From assembly GCA_028284075.1 (NCBI GenBank), contig JANQSL010000154.1, positions 1 through 32,966 on the forward strand: a DNA stretch of 32,966 bases. Reading direction: 5' to 3'. Every line of letters begins with the position of its first letter. Within the stretch, counting starts at the first letter, position 1. The DNA is from Candidatus Sumerlaeia bacterium (lineage in GTDB: Bacteria > Sumerlaeota > Sumerlaeia > SLMS01 > JAHLLQ01). This document shows positions 1 to 7,442 of this stretch, one piece after another. Under the pieces are notes generated by a model. That model was not told the DNA's origin and ran no database searches. It saw only the letters and a list, made by a program, of their open reading frames with translations. The translations under genes and the position numbers were made by a program.

Positions 1-1
1 C

Positions 2-532
2 GGCAGGCAAGTCTCTCACGACGGTGAGACGCTGCTGCATTGCGGCGGAAACATCGACCAGGGCGGCCATGCGCAGTCGTTCGGCCGCGGTCAGCGTGAT
101 CGCGGTCAGTACGGCCGCCCGCGCCGCGTTGGATACGTGGGTGGAGCACTCATGGTGGTCCGGCGCGAGGTTTGGGCGGATCTTCAGGGCTTTGATGACG
201 CCTTCAACCCGGCCTACTACGAGGACGCCGACTTCTGCAGCCGGGCCTCGCGGAAAGGCCACGAAGTCTGGTACGCGCCTGTCAGGGTTTTACATCACGA
301 GAATGTGAGCATTCCCCTCCAGACGGCGGAATTCCAAGGGCTTCACCACCGAAACCGGCTGCGGTTCGTTGCTCTCAATCAGCACCTTACATCTCTGATT
401 TTCCGGTTTTTACCCGCTGAGGCCGCGTGGCTGCTCTCCTGGCACAGCGCGGGGAGTCGCCGCCTCTGCATGAGCCTCTATCCCGATGCATTGAAGCTCT
501 TCCTCCGGCGGCGGATTCTGCGGCGCGACTGA
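2..532 (+). CDS. Glycosyltransferase family 2, C-terminal part (5' truncated by window edge)
   Basis: This reading frame is open from the window edge to the stop at 530-532, so the N-terminal catalytic half is missing. The visible part carries the late GT-A signature of family 2 transferases. That is a GGALMVVRREVW stretch, then GFDDAF and a YYEDADFCSRA segment, where the ED(A)D acidic group helps bind nucleotide-sugar and metal. Such enzymes move a sugar from a nucleotide donor to a polysaccharide or lipid carrier at the cytoplasmic face of the membrane. The C-terminal tail is basic (LFLRRRILRRD), consistent with peripheral membrane association. A rhamnosyltransferase-like (WcaE/RfbF group) role is possible, but the acceptor cannot be told from this fragment. 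A GTG at 137 could be mistaken for a start, but it lies inside the domain. Confidence 0.8.
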   Translation, partial: GRQVSHDGETLLHCGGNIDQGGHAQSFGRGQRDRGQYGRPRRVGYVGGALMVVRREVWADLQGFDDAFNPAYYEDADFCSRASRKGHEVWYAPVRVLHHENVSIPLQTAEFQGLHHRNRLRFVALNQHLTSLIFRFLPAEAAWLLSWHSAGSRRLCMSLYPDALKLFLRRRILRRD

Positions 533-597
533 GACGGAATTTCGACGGTTTGCCCTTGACCGGTGAGGGTGATGCTGCGACACCAGCGCTCCTTTGA

Positions 598-674
598 GCG
601 GGACTAGCTCAGTTGGCTAGAGCGCCACCTTGCCAAGGTGGAGGTCGCGAGTTCGAGCCTCGTGTCCCGCTCCA
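598..674 (+). tRNA. tRNA-Gly (GCC anticodon)
   Basis: A full cloverleaf can be folded. The 7-bp acceptor stem is GCGGGAC at 598-604 paired with GTCCCGC at 664-670. The D-arm contains AGCTCAG and GGCTAGAG. The anticodon stem CCACC/GGTGG encloses loop TTGCCAA, with anticodon GCC at 632-634. The T-arm contains GTTCGAG. The discriminator base is T at 671 and CCA is encoded at 672-674. It lies between a glycosyltransferase gene and an AT-rich gene of different character, so its 3' end is a possible integration site. I found no second copy of its 3' end downstream. Confidence 0.96.
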
Positions 675-941
675 TTTTTCCCAACTAATATCCAAAATAC
701 CTCGGGATGGATAACCGCTCCGAACGTACTACCTAATGCAGGCAGTTGCGTCGTTCTATTGCAGCAGGACCTCTTAGGGTCGTTTGGGTCTGTGTCACAG
801 AACGATGGCGTCTAGGCGGTAGAGCTGGATTGGTATCTGGCTCAGATGACAACTTTGTGGGAGACAAGCACATAATCAAGTGATAAATAAGTACCACAGT
901 CAGGCTAGGCGCTCTTGCTGCGCAAAGGAAACCGTGATCTA
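675..941. other. Intergenic stretch without recognisable gene
   Basis: This stretch runs from the tRNA 3' end to the putative promoter of the next gene. I see no ORF with coding character, no RNA gene and no intact repeat. It is more AT-rich than the window average, like the gene that follows. It may be the left flank of an inserted segment. Confidence 0.5.
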
Positions 942-970
942 TTGACCGATAAAGCGAGGGTACATATCAC
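942..970 (+). promoter_or_regulatory. Putative sigma70-type promoter of the TIR-like gene
   Basis: A TTGACC element at 942-947 and a TATCAC element at 965-970 are separated by 17 nt. This would start transcription just upstream of the GTG start at 994. The -35 matches five of six consensus bases and the -10 matches four of six. The AAGG at about 980-983 is the only Shine-Dalgarno-like element, about 11 nt from the GTG. Confidence 0.35.
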
Positions 971-993
971 CATATCCGAAAGGATTTACCACA

Positions 994-2076
994 GTGACGA
1001 ATCCGGTCGATTCTGCAATTGCTGATCTCGTTGAGTACATTCAATCGCACAATACGTCAATTTCCCCGAGAGCCAAATCCATTTTTCGATTGGTGGAGGA
1101 GATTGGATCTGAGCTCAATCAGATAGTTTATCCGGGAATCTATTTTCTAGCGTGCATGAAAGAAGTTCGCGACCTAAGGTTGATCGTGGCGAGATTGGGA
1201 GGTGATTTGTCTTTAACGATTAGCGAAATTGAGCGGTGTATCGTAGAAGATCATATAGACGATTATTTTCTCGAGCCTACTCCGTATTCTAGTCTTGATC
1301 ACCGAGCCACAGAATATCGAGCGCAGATTATTGATTTATGTTTGGCTATCGCAAGAAAAAACAATCGAACTGAGGTCACTGAAATAGACATTGTCGAGGC
1401 AGTCTTGGAATGTCATGAACAGGAGTTCCCCGTGACATCCAACTCCACATATTCTAACGAAGCCTTGAATACACCTTACAACACTATAGGGCATATATAT
1501 TGTCATCACTCCAAGCCACTTTGGATTCGGCTTGATGAGATACGCCGCGAGTTGGCTCTTTCCACTGGTAATTCGGCATTCACGGGTGTGGTCGAGTCTG
1601 CACCACCTGAAGCTCGCTCGGCTATTCTATCACTTCTGGCTGACTATCCGGATACGAGGAAAAACGCCTTTCTGATCATGCCGTTTACACCGACAACCGT
1701 GCATGAGGGAATCGCACAGAGTCTAAAGGAAGTTCTTCGTCGCCAGGGATTCACACTTTTTCGTGCTGATGATTATATCTATTCCGATGATCTACTGATC
1801 AATATTCAAGCGTACATTCACGCCAGTCGTTTTGGCATAGCGGTCTTCGAAAGAATGCTTGATGACAGAGGAAACAACAATGTTTCACTCGAGGTTGGAT
1901 ATATGATGGCCTTAAAGAAACCCATTTGCCTTCTGAAGGAGCGCTCGATTCGGACGTTACAGTCAGACTTGATCGGAAAACTCTATATGCAGTTCGATAT
2001 ACACGAAATGGAAAACAGTATCGAAGAGGCTGTGACGCAATGGCTAAAGGTTCGAGGTATCGTCCGTGCGGTATGA
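994..2076 (+). CDS. Protein with helical N-terminal region and TIR-like C-terminal domain (possible defence effector)
   Basis: This is a 360-residue protein with a GTG start. Residues about 1-200 look mostly helical. A stretch near 115-135 (IARKNNRTEVTEIDIVEAVL) is loosely like Clp N-terminal or histone-fold helices. Residues about 225-355 form an alpha/beta domain that opens with FLIMPFTP and continues with GFTLFRADD, then IHASRFGIAVFE, and NVSLEVGYMMALKKPICLL. This layout matches the TIR/deoxyribosyltransferase-like group, in which a Glu in an (S/Y)E(L/V)G motif is the presumed NAD(P)-cleaving or nucleotide-binding residue. Here that residue is the Glu of SLEVGY. Codon use is visibly AT-rich (tta, ata, aga, agt), unlike the neighbours, and the gene sits beside tRNA-Gly, which suggests horizontal gain. 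The domain assignment is moderately sure. A role in abortive infection or signalling is inference; it could instead be an uncharacterised nucleotide-binding protein. Confidence 0.72.
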   Translation: MTNPVDSAIADLVEYIQSHNTSISPRAKSIFRLVEEIGSELNQIVYPGIYFLACMKEVRDLRLIVARLGGDLSLTISEIERCIVEDHIDDYFLEPTPYSSLDHRATEYRAQIIDLCLAIARKNNRTEVTEIDIVEAVLECHEQEFPVTSNSTYSNEALNTPYNTIGHIYCHHSKPLWIRLDEIRRELALSTGNSAFTGVVESAPPEARSAILSLLADYPDTRKNAFLIMPFTPTTVHEGIAQSLKEVLRRQGFTLFRADDYIYSDDLLINIQAYIHASRFGIAVFERMLDDRGNNNVSLEVGYMMALKKPICLLKERSIRTLQSDLIGKLYMQFDIHEMENSIEEAVTQWLKVRGIVRAV

Positions 2077-2094
2077 GGCATAAGTGTGATGCTT

Positions 2095-2128
2095 GGAAAA
2101 GTTTTCCATGGCATCACATGGTGGTGCC
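2095..2128 (+). terminator. Two adjacent hairpins after the TIR-like gene
   Basis: A 6-bp hairpin (GGAAAA at 2095-2100 with TTTTCC at 2102-2107) is followed by an 8-bp hairpin with one G-T pair (GGCATCAC at 2110-2117 with GTGGTGCC at 2121-2128). They lie 19-52 nt past the stop codon. There is no T-run, so intrinsic termination is only a possibility. Confidence 0.28.
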
Positions 2129-2144
2129 CTCGCTAGAAATGACG

Positions 2145-2370
2145 CTACTTTCTCAAGTGTGTGCGTGTGGTTAAACAAAATACTGCTCTTCCATTCGTTC
2201 GCAGAACCTGACCATTGATCCGTCCATTGTCCTCGCTCACTAGGAACAACGCCACCACTGACGCGATACCTTCCGGCTGATCGAGCCGTTCCAGTGGAAC
2301 CACCGACACCAATCATCTCACGGGTCCCTCTGGCTTGTCGTCCAGAAACAACTCCATCACAGTCGGCCCC
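2145..2370 (-). pseudogene. Decayed C-terminal fragment of a short-chain dehydrogenase (SDR)
   Basis: The minus strand reads VPLERLDQPEGIASVVALF and then LVSEDNGRINGQVLRTNG, ending at a TAG at 2145-2147. This is the classical SDR C-terminus: PLxRxxxPEEIA, a V.FL.S... segment and INGQ. Upstream the frame is closed by a TGA at 2313-2315. The preceding SDR-like residues (GTREMIG) continue in another frame, so there is at least one frameshift. The Rossmann core and the catalytic Tyr-Lys are absent; the VOC gene begins only 11 bases away. I read this as the remains of a dehydrogenase gene lost by deletion, possibly when the AT-rich segment arrived. Confidence 0.55.
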
Positions 2371-2380
2371 TGCCGTCTTG

Positions 2381-2791
2381 CTAACCTGGCACCGCCTTCT
2401 CCTTTGGCTGAACCAGGTCCCAAAGGTTACCGTACAAATCCTCAAAGACTGCCACCATACCGTAGGGCTCGTCTTTCGGTTCCCGGACAAAAATCACGCC
2501 GCTGTTCCTGTAACGGTCGAAGTCTCGCCAGAAGTCATCGGTATAGAGAAAAAGGAAGACTCTGCCGCCCGTTTGATTGCCAATTCGCGACGTCTGCTCC
2601 TCTGTCGTGGCTCGCGCCAGAAGCACACGGCATTCGCCCGAACCGGGCGGTGCAACCACCACCCAGCGCTTGTTTTGCTCCGGCACGAAGGTGTCCTCCA
2701 CGAGTTCAAAGCCCAGGGATTCCGTGTAGAAATCAATGGCCTCATCATAATCTTTCACGACAACGGAAACCAGTCCCAGTGATTGCTTCAT
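2381..2791 (-). CDS. VOC (glyoxalase/bleomycin-resistance) family protein
   Basis: This is a 136-residue protein, a typical length for a single VOC module pair. The first beta-alpha-beta unit reads LVSVVVKDYDEAIDFYTESLGFE and the second ends with GMVAVFEDLYGNLWDLVQP, where the Glu of VFED is a usual metal ligand. A WVVVAPPG segment lies between them. VOC proteins bind divalent metal and act as lyases, isomerases, dioxygenases or antibiotic-binding proteins. The substrate cannot be inferred here. The usual first-strand His is replaced by Val, as in many members of this DxDEAxxFY subgroup. The gene lies 78 nt downstream of the dehydrogenase gene on the same strand, so co-transcription is likely, with the SDR remnant after it. 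Confidence 0.85.
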   Translation of the reverse strand: MKQSLGLVSVVVKDYDEAIDFYTESLGFELVEDTFVPEQNKRWVVVAPPGSGECRVLLARATTEEQTSRIGNQTGGRVFLFLYTDDFWRDFDRYRNSGVIFVREPKDEPYGMVAVFEDLYGNLWDLVQPKEKAVPG

Positions 2792-2869
2792 GGTTGTTCA
2801 TTCCGGAGAGGTTTTGAAATCACTTCGAGTTTGTTTGACCTCTTTACATCCAGGTTGAGCGCAACGTCC

Positions 2870-3871
2870 TCAGTCATGCTTCGGCGTGACGACGACGCTT
2901 CCTCTTTTGTGACCGTTTTCCACGTAACGATGAGCCTCCGCGATTTGCTCCAATGGATAGCTTCGATCGATGATGGGCTTCAGTTTTCCCGTTTCGACCA
3001 TCTCCGTCAGGAACTCCAGATCCTCACGGGTTCCCATGGCAACTGAGGCGATCGCTTTTTTGCTTCCGAAAACCGACGTCCATACCGTTTGGGCCACCAG
3101 CCTCAACCCAAAGACCAGCGCCAGGAACCGTCCATCCTTTCGGAGCGAGCCCTTGCACCTGGAAAACGTGACTTTCCCGACTGTGTCGAAAATCACGTCG
3201 TATTGTATTCCGTTTTTTGTGAAATCCTGCTGCGTGTAATCGATCACGTGATCCGCGCCCAGCGAAGTCACCAGTTCCAGATTCCTCGTGCTGCAAACCC
3301 CTGTGACCTCCGCCCCCATGGACCTGGCGACTTGAACCGCGAACGTGCCACATCCTCCGGAAGCGCCATTGATCAGAACTTTCTGTCCGCTTTGGACCTG
3401 TCCTTTGTCGCGGAGGAAATGCAAAGCCGTGAGTCCGCCAAAACAGACTCCCGCCGCGGCTTCTTCGTAACTTGTGCCTGCCGGTTTTGCGGCCACTTTC
3501 CCGTCCTGAGGCAAAACCTTGTAATCCGCGTGTGCTCCGTGACCGTCCGAAGCGGTGTCTGCAAGCACCGCGTCTCCCACCGCAAACGACGTGACTTTTT
3601 CGCCCACGGCCACGATATCACCGGACAATTCCATGCCGAGGACTCTAACCTTTGGTTTCATCAGTCCGTTCATGAGCCTGATGATAACCGGTTCGGCCTT
3701 TCTAAACCGCCAGTCCGCGGGGGTGACCGAAGCCGCCCGGATTTTGATCAGAACTTCATTGTCTCCCGGAATCGGTTTTTCCACATCCTCGATGTGCAAC
3801 ACTTCCGGCGGACCGTATCGACTATATACAGCGGCCTTCATCCGGCGATCCGTTTCCATTTCAGCAACCAT
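2870..3871 (-). CDS. NAD(P)-dependent zinc-free MDR alcohol dehydrogenase / quinone oxidoreductase
   Basis: This is a 333-residue medium-chain dehydrogenase/reductase. The N-terminal GroES-like domain has MKAAVYSRYGPPEVL and VLGMELSGDIVAVG. The Rossmann domain has LINGASGGCGTFAVQVA, the nucleotide-binding AxGGxG-type loop, and ends at residue 333 with a GSVVVT strand. The cysteines that bind structural and catalytic zinc in alcohol dehydrogenases are missing, which places it with quinone oxidoreductase/NAD(P)H:alkenal reductase-type enzymes. These enzymes reduce conjugated ketones or quinones in the cytoplasm. The start is uncertain: ATG at 3869-3871, at 3857-3859, or at 3839-3841, where the conserved domain begins. 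GAAAGG just before the first ATG would space best with the second. It is the first gene of an apparent pair with the VOC gene. Confidence 0.88.
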   Translation of the reverse strand: MVAEMETDRRMKAAVYSRYGPPEVLHIEDVEKPIPGDNEVLIKIRAASVTPADWRFRKAEPVIIRLMNGLMKPKVRVLGMELSGDIVAVGEKVTSFAVGDAVLADTASDGHGAHADYKVLPQDGKVAAKPAGTSYEEAAAGVCFGGLTALHFLRDKGQVQSGQKVLINGASGGCGTFAVQVARSMGAEVTGVCSTRNLELVTSLGADHVIDYTQQDFTKNGIQYDVIFDTVGKVTFSRCKGSLRKDGRFLALVFGLRLVAQTVWTSVFGSKKAIASVAMGTREDLEFLTEMVETGKLKPIIDRSYPLEQIAEAHRYVENGHKRGSVVVTPKHD

Positions 3872-4027
3872 CCTTTCAAAACATTGTCGTCACTTTCGCT
3901 CTCACGAATCCGGAAGCTCACTCTGGCCCGGCTTGTTGGGGATCATAAAAGCGGTTCGAGGAGAGGAATACATCACAAGCATTGTTGAAGTTGTTCGCCA
4001 GCCATGAGTCCGGATCTGGCATGCCAT

Positions 4028-4051
4028 AAAAGAACCCGCCCTTTGGGCGGG
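4028..4051 (-). terminator. Intrinsic terminator of tmRNA gene
   Basis: Read on the minus strand, a perfect 7-bp stem CCCGCCC/GGGCGGG with a 3-nt loop (4035-4051 in plus coordinates) is followed by TTCTTTTA. It starts 10 nt beyond the encoded CCA of the tmRNA. Confidence 0.85.
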
Positions 4052-4060
4052 CGAGTCGAA

Positions 4061-4459
4061 TGGTGGAGCCGGGGGGATTCGAACCCCCGTCCGGAAACCC
4101 TTCAAGTGTGGCTCATTCACGGGTGTAGCCGTCGAAGAAACCCCGGCGGCGGGGCTGGCGGTCTTTCCCGTCCGTCAGCCGGTCTTTCCCGACTGTCTTT
4201 TTCCGGACTCTCCCGGTGGTCCGCCGTCTGTCCGGCTGTCAGCTCACCGCATTAACCCGGGCGGTGATCGGGGAACTCATTCTGTTGCCAGGTCGAGCCC
4301 GAACCCCTGAGAAGGTTACGCGGCGAGCGCGACCTCCTCGTTGATGTCTACCACGTTGGCGACATTTAAAGGGTGGTCGATGATTAACGTGGCCAACGAC
4401 CATCCACGACCCGAATCACCACACTCTCCGATCAGTCCCCGTCGAAACCTGTCGGCCCC
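4061..4459 (-). ncRNA. ssrA: Transfer-messenger RNA (tmRNA, one-piece)
   Basis: The gene is about 399 nt on the minus strand. The 5' end reads GGGGCCGACAGGTTTCGACG, the usual tmRNA start. The 3' end has the T-arm GGGTTCGAATCCCC, then CGGCTCC, A and an encoded CCA ending at 4061. The acceptor stem GGGGCCG/CGGCTCC pairs over 7 bp including a G-U at the third pair, a known tmRNA identity feature. The tag ORF lies at 4316-4360. The RNA rescues stalled ribosomes together with SmpB. G/C-rich hairpin-forming sequence between tag and T-arm fits the pseudoknot region. Ends were set from pairing, so the 5' end may be off by a base. Confidence 0.95.
4316..4360 (-). other. tmRNA proteolysis tag ORF
   Basis: The tag frame within ssrA reads ANVVDINEEVALAA and then TAA. 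The resume codon GCC follows the conserved A-rich TTTAAATGTC upstream sequence. The ALAA end is the standard ClpXP/ClpAP degradation signal. The tag is 14 residues long. Confidence 0.9.
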
Positions 4460-4632
4460 ACTGGGAGAAGAAAACTCCGCCACACCATGAAGAGGTCTTC
4501 GTGGAGTGCCGGGGGACGGGATCATCGTCAGATCCGATCTCCCGACAAGGGGAAACCGCGCTCACCGCAAAGCGGGGTATTCGGTAACATACCGCTCGAC
4601 TGTCCTGGCGCTCTCGCGCTTTGACTTCAGTC

Positions 4633-6132
4633 ATGCCCCGTTTGCCTCCCCTGAAGGAATGGATGAATGTCACGAAGCCGCACCTGTTGCCGCTTGGCGT
4701 GCTGCTCGTTGTCTTTGCACTTTCGCGCATCGCAATCCGGATGGCCAGCGTGGTTTTCGTGCCGGACATGCTTCAGTACGCCTTCCAGATCGCGGATCCG
4801 GTTCTCCTGAAGCACGATGCACTGGCCACCCTGTATTACCTTCACGGCCAGCCTCCCGCCTTTAATGGTTTGATTGCCCTGGTTTTGAAAGCTTTCTCCG
4901 GTCACGAGCAGAGGGCGTTTTCGACTCTTTGGCTTCTGATGAGTTTTTCAATGTGTGTTGGAACGTATGCCATCGCGCTGGAACTTCGTGCAGGCAGAAC
5001 CGCGGCGGGTATTGCGTCGTGTTTGTTCGCTTTGTCACCGGCACTGATGGCCAACGAGAACTGGCTCTTTTATCCGGTACCAGTCGCGCTTCTGCTCACC
5101 CTCACGATTCTGTTCGGTATCCGTACAATCCGAACGCGAGCCATGAGCGATTTGGTGCTGTGTTTTGTTTTGGGTGGGACGCTGGTTTGGACGCGAAGCC
5201 TGTTTCATCCTCTCTGGCTTGCGGGGCTTGTGCTGCTGTTGGTTTTTTGCTGCGGACGGGAGTGGAGGAGAGTCCTCGCCGCGGCAATGATTCCTCTGCT
5301 TCTCGTTTTTGCGCTGTGTATGAAAAACCTGATTGAGTTCGGTTCCTTCGGAACGAGCACCTGGCTTGGATACAGTCTCTGCCGCATGGTGACGCTCAAC
5401 CTGGAGCCGGAAGAACGCCGGTTGCTCATCGAGGAAAAAGACGCGACAGGTGTTTTGTTTTTTCCTGACATGAAGCCCGTCGCGGCATACGAGCAGTGGC
5501 TTCCGGTCCACGAGTCGCGGGGTATTGCGGTTCTGGATCAGGAAACGAAATCCACCGGGCATCCGAACCTGCATCATGCGCAGGTCGTTGAGATCAACCG
5601 TCTCTACATGGAATCGGCGCTGATTGGGCTGCGAGAGTATCCTGGCGCTTGGGCACGATCCTTCGCGGATGCACTGATGACGTTTTTTCTACCCTCCGGC
5701 GAGTACTGGTTTCTGGTGAGGAACACGCGCCGTCTTCATGGCTATGAACGGATTTACAATGCCGCTTTACTGGGACGGTTTGGCGAACATACGTACATTA
5801 AGGGGCCAGGTGAAGTCACGTTTCGCGACAAGGCGGCCCGGCCCGGCCGTATGGCGTTCTTCCTTCTCCTGTTCTATGCAGCTGTCCTCTTCCGATGCAC
5901 TTCCATCGCCTTCATCTGTACTCGACGCGGAACGTGGCCGGAAGCTGATCAGGGCGCATGGCTGGTTATCGGTTTCAGTCTGGCGTGGGTTCTTGTTTTT
6001 GGAACAGTGTTTGAAGTGGGGGAGAATCACCGTTTCCGTTTTGCAACGGAGCCGGCCTTGTATGCCGCGGTCATCGCGATGATTGGGGCGCTTGCCGGGA
6101 AGTTGCGTTCCGCCGCAACGACTGTCGGCTGA
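4633..6132 (+). CDS. GT-C fold membrane glycosyltransferase (PMT/GT39-like)
   Basis: This is a membrane protein of about 499 residues with roughly ten hydrophobic segments (for example LLPLGVLLVVFAL, TAAGIASCLFAL, VALLLTLTILFGI, AWLVIGFSLAWVLVF). An acidic residue lies in the first luminal loop (VPDMLQYAF), and YLHGQPPAFNGLIALVL follows. This His-Gly-Gln-Pro-Pro segment is typical of bacterial dolichyl-phosphate-mannose transferase-like GT-C enzymes. Such enzymes use lipid-linked sugars and glycosylate lipids or proteins on the periplasmic side. The acceptor is unknown. Possible starts are TTG 4621, ATG 4633 and ATG 4663. The last has AAGGA four bases upstream and may be the true one. A soluble stretch of about 130 residues (around 250-380) lies between membrane segments. 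Confidence 0.75.
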   Translation: MPRLPPLKEWMNVTKPHLLPLGVLLVVFALSRIAIRMASVVFVPDMLQYAFQIADPVLLKHDALATLYYLHGQPPAFNGLIALVLKAFSGHEQRAFSTLWLLMSFSMCVGTYAIALELRAGRTAAGIASCLFALSPALMANENWLFYPVPVALLLTLTILFGIRTIRTRAMSDLVLCFVLGGTLVWTRSLFHPLWLAGLVLLLVFCCGREWRRVLAAAMIPLLLVFALCMKNLIEFGSFGTSTWLGYSLCRMVTLNLEPEERRLLIEEKDATGVLFFPDMKPVAAYEQWLPVHESRGIAVLDQETKSTGHPNLHHAQVVEINRLYMESALIGLREYPGAWARSFADALMTFFLPSGEYWFLVRNTRRLHGYERIYNAALLGRFGEHTYIKGPGEVTFRDKAARPGRMAFFLLLFYAAVLFRCTSIAFICTRRGTWPEADQGAWLVIGFSLAWVLVFGTVFEVGENHRFRFATEPALYAAVIAMIGALAGKLRSAATTVG

Positions 6133-6151
6133 TTGCGCAGTGGCGTAGAAT

Positions 6152-7324
6152 TCAGTGGGCGTGGGCCGAATGGCCGGTTTCACCGGCGGGAGTTGCCGAT
6201 CCTCCGCCCATTTTTCTCATCCAGGGCTTGATCGTTATGATCAGACACCAAAACAGAAACGCTCCACCGAGAATCTGCCGGAACATCCCATAGTGTTCAT
6301 GTTGGTGAGCAGCTGTAGCCTCGCTCGCCAGCCATGTCACTGGCAGCGCCACGTCGATGAGGAGGCCTGCGCCGACCGTTGCCATAACGATTGCCGCCAG
6401 ATACAATCCCAGACCCTTGTTTCCGAGCATCGAACGAACGGCCAGCAACGATGCGACGCTTGTTGCCGGACCGGCCATGAGCATGACCAGCGCGGTGCCG
6501 GGCGACATTCCCTTTGCGAGGAGTGCGGCAGCCAGTGGGGTTGCTCCCGAAGCACAAAGATAAACCGCCATTCCGGCGGCGGTAATCGCCAGCATCCCGA
6601 AGATGCCGCCGCCGAACCACTGCTCGACGAAATCCGGAGGGAGAAACGCCATCACAACACCTGTTGCGACGATTCCCAGCAGGTAGTATTTGCCCAGAGA
6701 GCTGAACAGGTCCGTTGCCGCGTATTTTTGCCCGGCAATAAAGCGCGCACGCCAGGTCGTGTTTTTTGGCTGCTCTTTTTTTGATGAGCAACACGAGGAA
6801 ACAGACTTCTTCGGCTGCTTCTGAGTGGCCTGAGATCCACCGCAGCAGCCGGATGTCTTTATGTCGGCTTCATTGCTTTTGCCCTCCCTTGTCGGGAAGA
6901 AGGTCTGTGTCAGACCTGCCGCTGCTCCCGAAATAAATGCAGCGATGACTCGCACGACTGCAAAGGGCCATCCAATCATGCCCGCCGTCAGGAGGATGGA
7001 ATCGATTCCGGTCTGGGGGGTTGAAACCAGGAAGGAGGCCGTTGCTCCTTTCGACGCGCCCTTGCGGCGCAGCTCCATTGCCACCGGGAGGACGGAGCAG
7101 GAACAGAGTGGAAGCGGCACTCCCGCCACGGAGGCCTTGAGAACGGGTCCGGCGCCCTCTCCCCGCAGCCAGACCGGCAGTTGCTTTTCTCCCAGGAGAG
7201 CTTTCATGACGCCAGCGACAAGGATTCCCAGCAGGACATAGGGGGCCGCCTCGACGGCGACTTCCCAAGCGGACAGGAGGACATTCACAAAGAGACTCAT
7301 GATTTCCATTCGCGCAATCCCCAT
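6152..7324 (-). CDS. SO_0444-type Cu/Zn efflux permease (DUF318/ArsP-like)
   Basis: The 390-residue protein contains eight or more hydrophobic segments in two halves. The first half has VPLPLCSCSVLPVA (Cys74, Cys76), the hallmark of the permease family that includes ArsP/YraQ and SO_0444. The second half has the matching YLCASGATPLAAALL. The linker between halves has CCGG at about 160-163 and a Cys pair near 178-179. The C-terminus is His-rich (HQHEH, then GHSAHAH at the end), fitting soft-metal binding. Family knowledge predicts metal export across the inner membrane, possibly Cu/Zn or an arsenical; the ion is not certain. In-frame ATGs at 7307-7309 and 7298-7300 are alternative starts. It is divergent from the LacI-type gene. 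Confidence 0.85.
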   Translation of the reverse strand: MGIARMEIMSLFVNVLLSAWEVAVEAAPYVLLGILVAGVMKALLGEKQLPVWLRGEGAGPVLKASVAGVPLPLCSCSVLPVAMELRRKGASKGATASFLVSTPQTGIDSILLTAGMIGWPFAVVRVIAAFISGAAAGLTQTFFPTREGKSNEADIKTSGCCGGSQATQKQPKKSVSSCCSSKKEQPKNTTWRARFIAGQKYAATDLFSSLGKYYLLGIVATGVVMAFLPPDFVEQWFGGGIFGMLAITAAGMAVYLCASGATPLAAALLAKGMSPGTALVMLMAGPATSVASLLAVRSMLGNKGLGLYLAAIVMATVGAGLLIDVALPVTWLASEATAAHQHEHYGMFRQILGGAFLFWCLIITIKPWMRKMGGGSATPAGETGHSAHAH

Positions 7325-7375
7325 GCCCCGGAATCAAGCCGCGATCGACGGTTTTGCGAAACGCTCCAATGAGCC

Positions 7376-7419
7376 TTGACGACTCGGCCAACAGCTATAA
7401 AACTACTCCAAGTTTTATA
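7376..7419 (+). promoter_or_regulatory. Promoter/operator region of the LacI-type gene with 9-bp inverted repeat
   Basis: A TTGACG lies at 7376-7381 and TATAAA at 7396-7401. The 14-nt spacing is short, so the pairing is uncertain. The TATAAA is the left end of a perfect inverted repeat: TATAAAACT-like arm 7396-7404 (TATAAAACT minus one A, i.e. T-A-T-A-A-A-A-C-T) with 7411-7419, separated by 6 nt. An operator overlapping the -10 box would allow repression. A further partial copy (TTTATAAGG) lies at 7428-7436. Confidence 0.45.
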
Positions 7420-7442
7420 AAGCCCTTTTTATAAGGCTCTCC

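Noticed and set aside
598..2380. Integrative element with attachment-site duplication of the tRNA 3' end
   Set aside because: I found no integrase and no repeat of the tRNA 3' end downstream, so only the composition change supports insertion.
2294..2817. Two overlapping plus-strand ORFs of about 160 codons opposite the VOC gene
   Set aside because: They are the antisense of the VOC gene and SDR remnant, with no domain pattern; the minus strand has the recognisable protein.
3089..4007. Long plus-strand ORFs of 299 and 150 codons opposite the dehydrogenase gene
   Set aside because: They are antisense to a clear MDR dehydrogenase, and their translations have no coherent motif.
4004..4525. Short ORFs across the tmRNA gene
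   Set aside because: They are shadows of the RNA gene, apart from the 14-codon tag frame.
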